From contig JBGPKH010000525.1 of assembly GCA_041485845.1 (NCBI GenBank), positions 1 through 6,527 on the forward strand: a DNA stretch of 6,527 nucleotides, written 5' to 3'. Under the pieces are notes generated by a model. The model made no database searches. It was not told the origin of the DNA and saw only the letters and a program-made list of their open reading frames with translations. Position numbers and translations under genes: made by a program. This document shows, piece after piece, positions 5,364 through 6,527 of the stretch (position 1 is its first letter; the number at the start of each line of letters is the position of its first letter). Source of the stretch: OMOG01 sp041485845 (lineage in GTDB: Bacteria > Acidobacteriota > Terriglobia > Bryobacterales > Bryobacteraceae).

Positions 5364-6527
5364 TTACTTCTTGGCGCTTGGGGTGGGCAGAAAGTTCTCG
5401 AGCACCCAGACTTCTGAGGTAGGCCGGGGTCCCGGATCGGTCACGACGCTGGCAGCCTGCCGCCCGTCGGGATGGAGCATCCAGGGAATGAACTTCTTGT
5501 CGGGCGTCCCTTCGAGCTTGCGGGGAGGGCCGCCGTCGACTGGGATCTGCCAGAATTCTCTGTCTCTTTTCACATCGGCGAACGACTTCATAGCGAGGAA
5601 CGAGCGGCTGTCCGGGGCCCAGGCCACGCCGCTCACGGATTGCCCTTTGGCCCTGTTTTTCAACTCCGCGGGTTCAACCTCCGATGCCACGCGCATCGCG
5701 TGCCGAGGCTCTCCTCCGCCAATCGGAATGAGCAGCATGGTTCTCGAGTTGGTGGACGGATCGACGCTGGCAGTAATCAGATACTTGCCGTCGGGCGAGG
5801 GGCCCACGCCGCCCAGGGAAGGCCGGCGGATCAGTTCCTTTTCGTTGCCGGAAGCGAGATCCCATTGGAAGAAGCCAGCTTCGTCACTCTGGGAGAAGGT
5901 CCGCTTGTAATAGAGGCTCTTTCCATCCGGCGACCACCTCAACCACTCAATTCGCGGTTGGTTGGGAGCATCGAGGACGAGGGCAGAGATATCCCCTGAC
6001 TGCGTATCGATCCGAAAGGCTCCGTTACGGCCGTCGAAATCACGCCCCTGCACCAGGAGGGAGCGCCCGTCGGGCGCCCAGCCAGCCAGGTTGTAGTAAG
6101 TCAGCTTCGGCTGCAGTTCTCGAACCACCTGACCGGTTTCCGCCGCGCGGATCACCAGGAAGCGGCTGTTCGCGCGCGCCCGGCCGCGCAGGGAAACATA
6201 GGCGAGGTACTTCCCATCCGGCGACCAGAAGGGCTGGGAATTGGACTCCAGATAATCCTGACTCACGTCGCGCGGTGCGGATAGCAGCTTGCCCGTTGCG
6301 AGATCGAAGGAGGCAACCTGGACACTCGACCCGACCCTCCCGCTCCTGATCCCGTAGTACATCGCGCCGGAACGGGTGACTCCCATCGATTCCGCCTCTC
6401 CGAGTTCCGCCTTGATCAGTTCGGGCTCGCCCTGAGGCTTGCCATCCGTGAACGGCAGGCTCCACAGCGCCATCGAGCCGGTGCGGTCACTGGCAAACAG
6501 GAGCTGTTTCCCATCGGGCGACCAGCC
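5364..6527 (-). CDS. TolB/PD40-type beta-propeller protein, C-terminal part (5' end outside window)
   Basis: The frame is open to the right edge, giving 387 visible residues; the true start lies outside. The ATG at 6473 is internal, because the residues before it already form a complete blade motif (GWSPDGKQLLFASDRTG). Repeated PD40/WD40-like signatures mark the blades of a TolB-like propeller: GWSPDG (visible residues 1-6), FWSPDG (100-105), GWAPDG (149-154), RWSPDG (197-202), GPSPDG (242-247), AWAPDS (302-307) and LHPDG (351-355). A degenerate VTRSGAMYYG segment (50-59) may be another blade. The chain ends VWVLENFLPTPSAKK. Such propellers are protein-binding or scaffold modules. In Acidobacteria they commonly form the C-terminal half of Ser/Thr kinases or of winged-helix regulators, but no catalytic part is visible, so the full function cannot be called. 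It converges on the Fic gene. Confidence 0.88.
   Translation of the reverse strand, partial: GWSPDGKQLLFASDRTGSMALWSLPFTDGKPQGEPELIKAELGEAESMGVTRSGAMYYGIRSGRVGSSVQVASFDLATGKLLSAPRDVSQDYLESNSQPFWSPDGKYLAYVSLRGRARANSRFLVIRAAETGQVVRELQPKLTYYNLAGWAPDGRSLLVQGRDFDGRNGAFRIDTQSGDISALVLDAPNQPRIEWLRWSPDGKSLYYKRTFSQSDEAGFFQWDLASGNEKELIRRPSLGGVGPSPDGKYLITASVDPSTNSRTMLLIPIGGGEPRHAMRVASEVEPAELKNRAKGQSVSGVAWAPDSRSFLAMKSFADVKRDREFWQIPVDGGPPRKLEGTPDKKFIPWMLHPDGRQAASVVTDPGPRPTSEVWVLENFLPTPSAKK

Noticed and set aside
5341..5910. A 189-residue plus-strand frame opposite the beta-propeller gene
   Set aside because: It is antisense to the PD40 repeat frame, which explains the sequence fully.
6471..6473. ATG at 6473 as the true start of the beta-propeller gene
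   Set aside because: The frame continues upstream to the window edge with a complete PD40 blade motif, so this Met is internal.

Overview
The window looks like GC-rich bacterial chromosome, most consistent with an Acidobacteriota-type genome. The reasons are the high GC, the PD40/TolB-like beta-propeller ending in a VLENFLP-type tail, and the TCTCCGCG-type intergenic repeat. I associate all three with Acidobacteria (Bryobacter/Solibacter-like), but this is recognition from memory and no search was run. There are three real protein genes; no tRNA, rRNA, CRISPR array, transposase or integrase is visible.

Layout. Positions 1-184 are non-coding and hold a pyrimidine-rich TCTCCGCG repeat. Positions 185-3496 (minus strand) encode an intact ~1103-residue fusion: an N-terminal winged-helix-like segment, an Upf1/Dna2-like superfamily 1 helicase with all the main motifs, and a C-terminal Vsr-like (DUF559/MTES_1575-type) nuclease domain. 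Positions 3497-3750 form a divergent intergenic region, AT-richer than its surroundings, with candidate promoters in both directions, a direct-repeat array built on TTTCGAC, an imperfect palindrome and a 10-bp tandem repeat. Positions 3751-5286 (plus) encode a 511-residue Fic protein with a complete Fic motif and a class II inhibitory motif. Positions 5287-5363 hold a strong hairpin between convergent genes. From 5364 to the right edge (minus) lies the C-terminal part of a beta-propeller protein whose start is outside the window.

How they may work together. The helicase-nuclease acts on nucleic acid, and the Fic enzyme modifies proteins, most often by AMPylation. The two genes are divergent and share one regulatory region whose TTTCGAC repeats overlap both candidate promoters, so co-regulation is plausible. 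A helicase-nuclease beside a stress- or toxin-type enzyme resembles an anti-phage or anti-plasmid module. That is a hypothesis: each gene may equally be a stand-alone accessory gene. The beta-propeller gene converges on the Fic gene, is separated from it by the hairpin, and is probably unrelated housekeeping or regulatory material.
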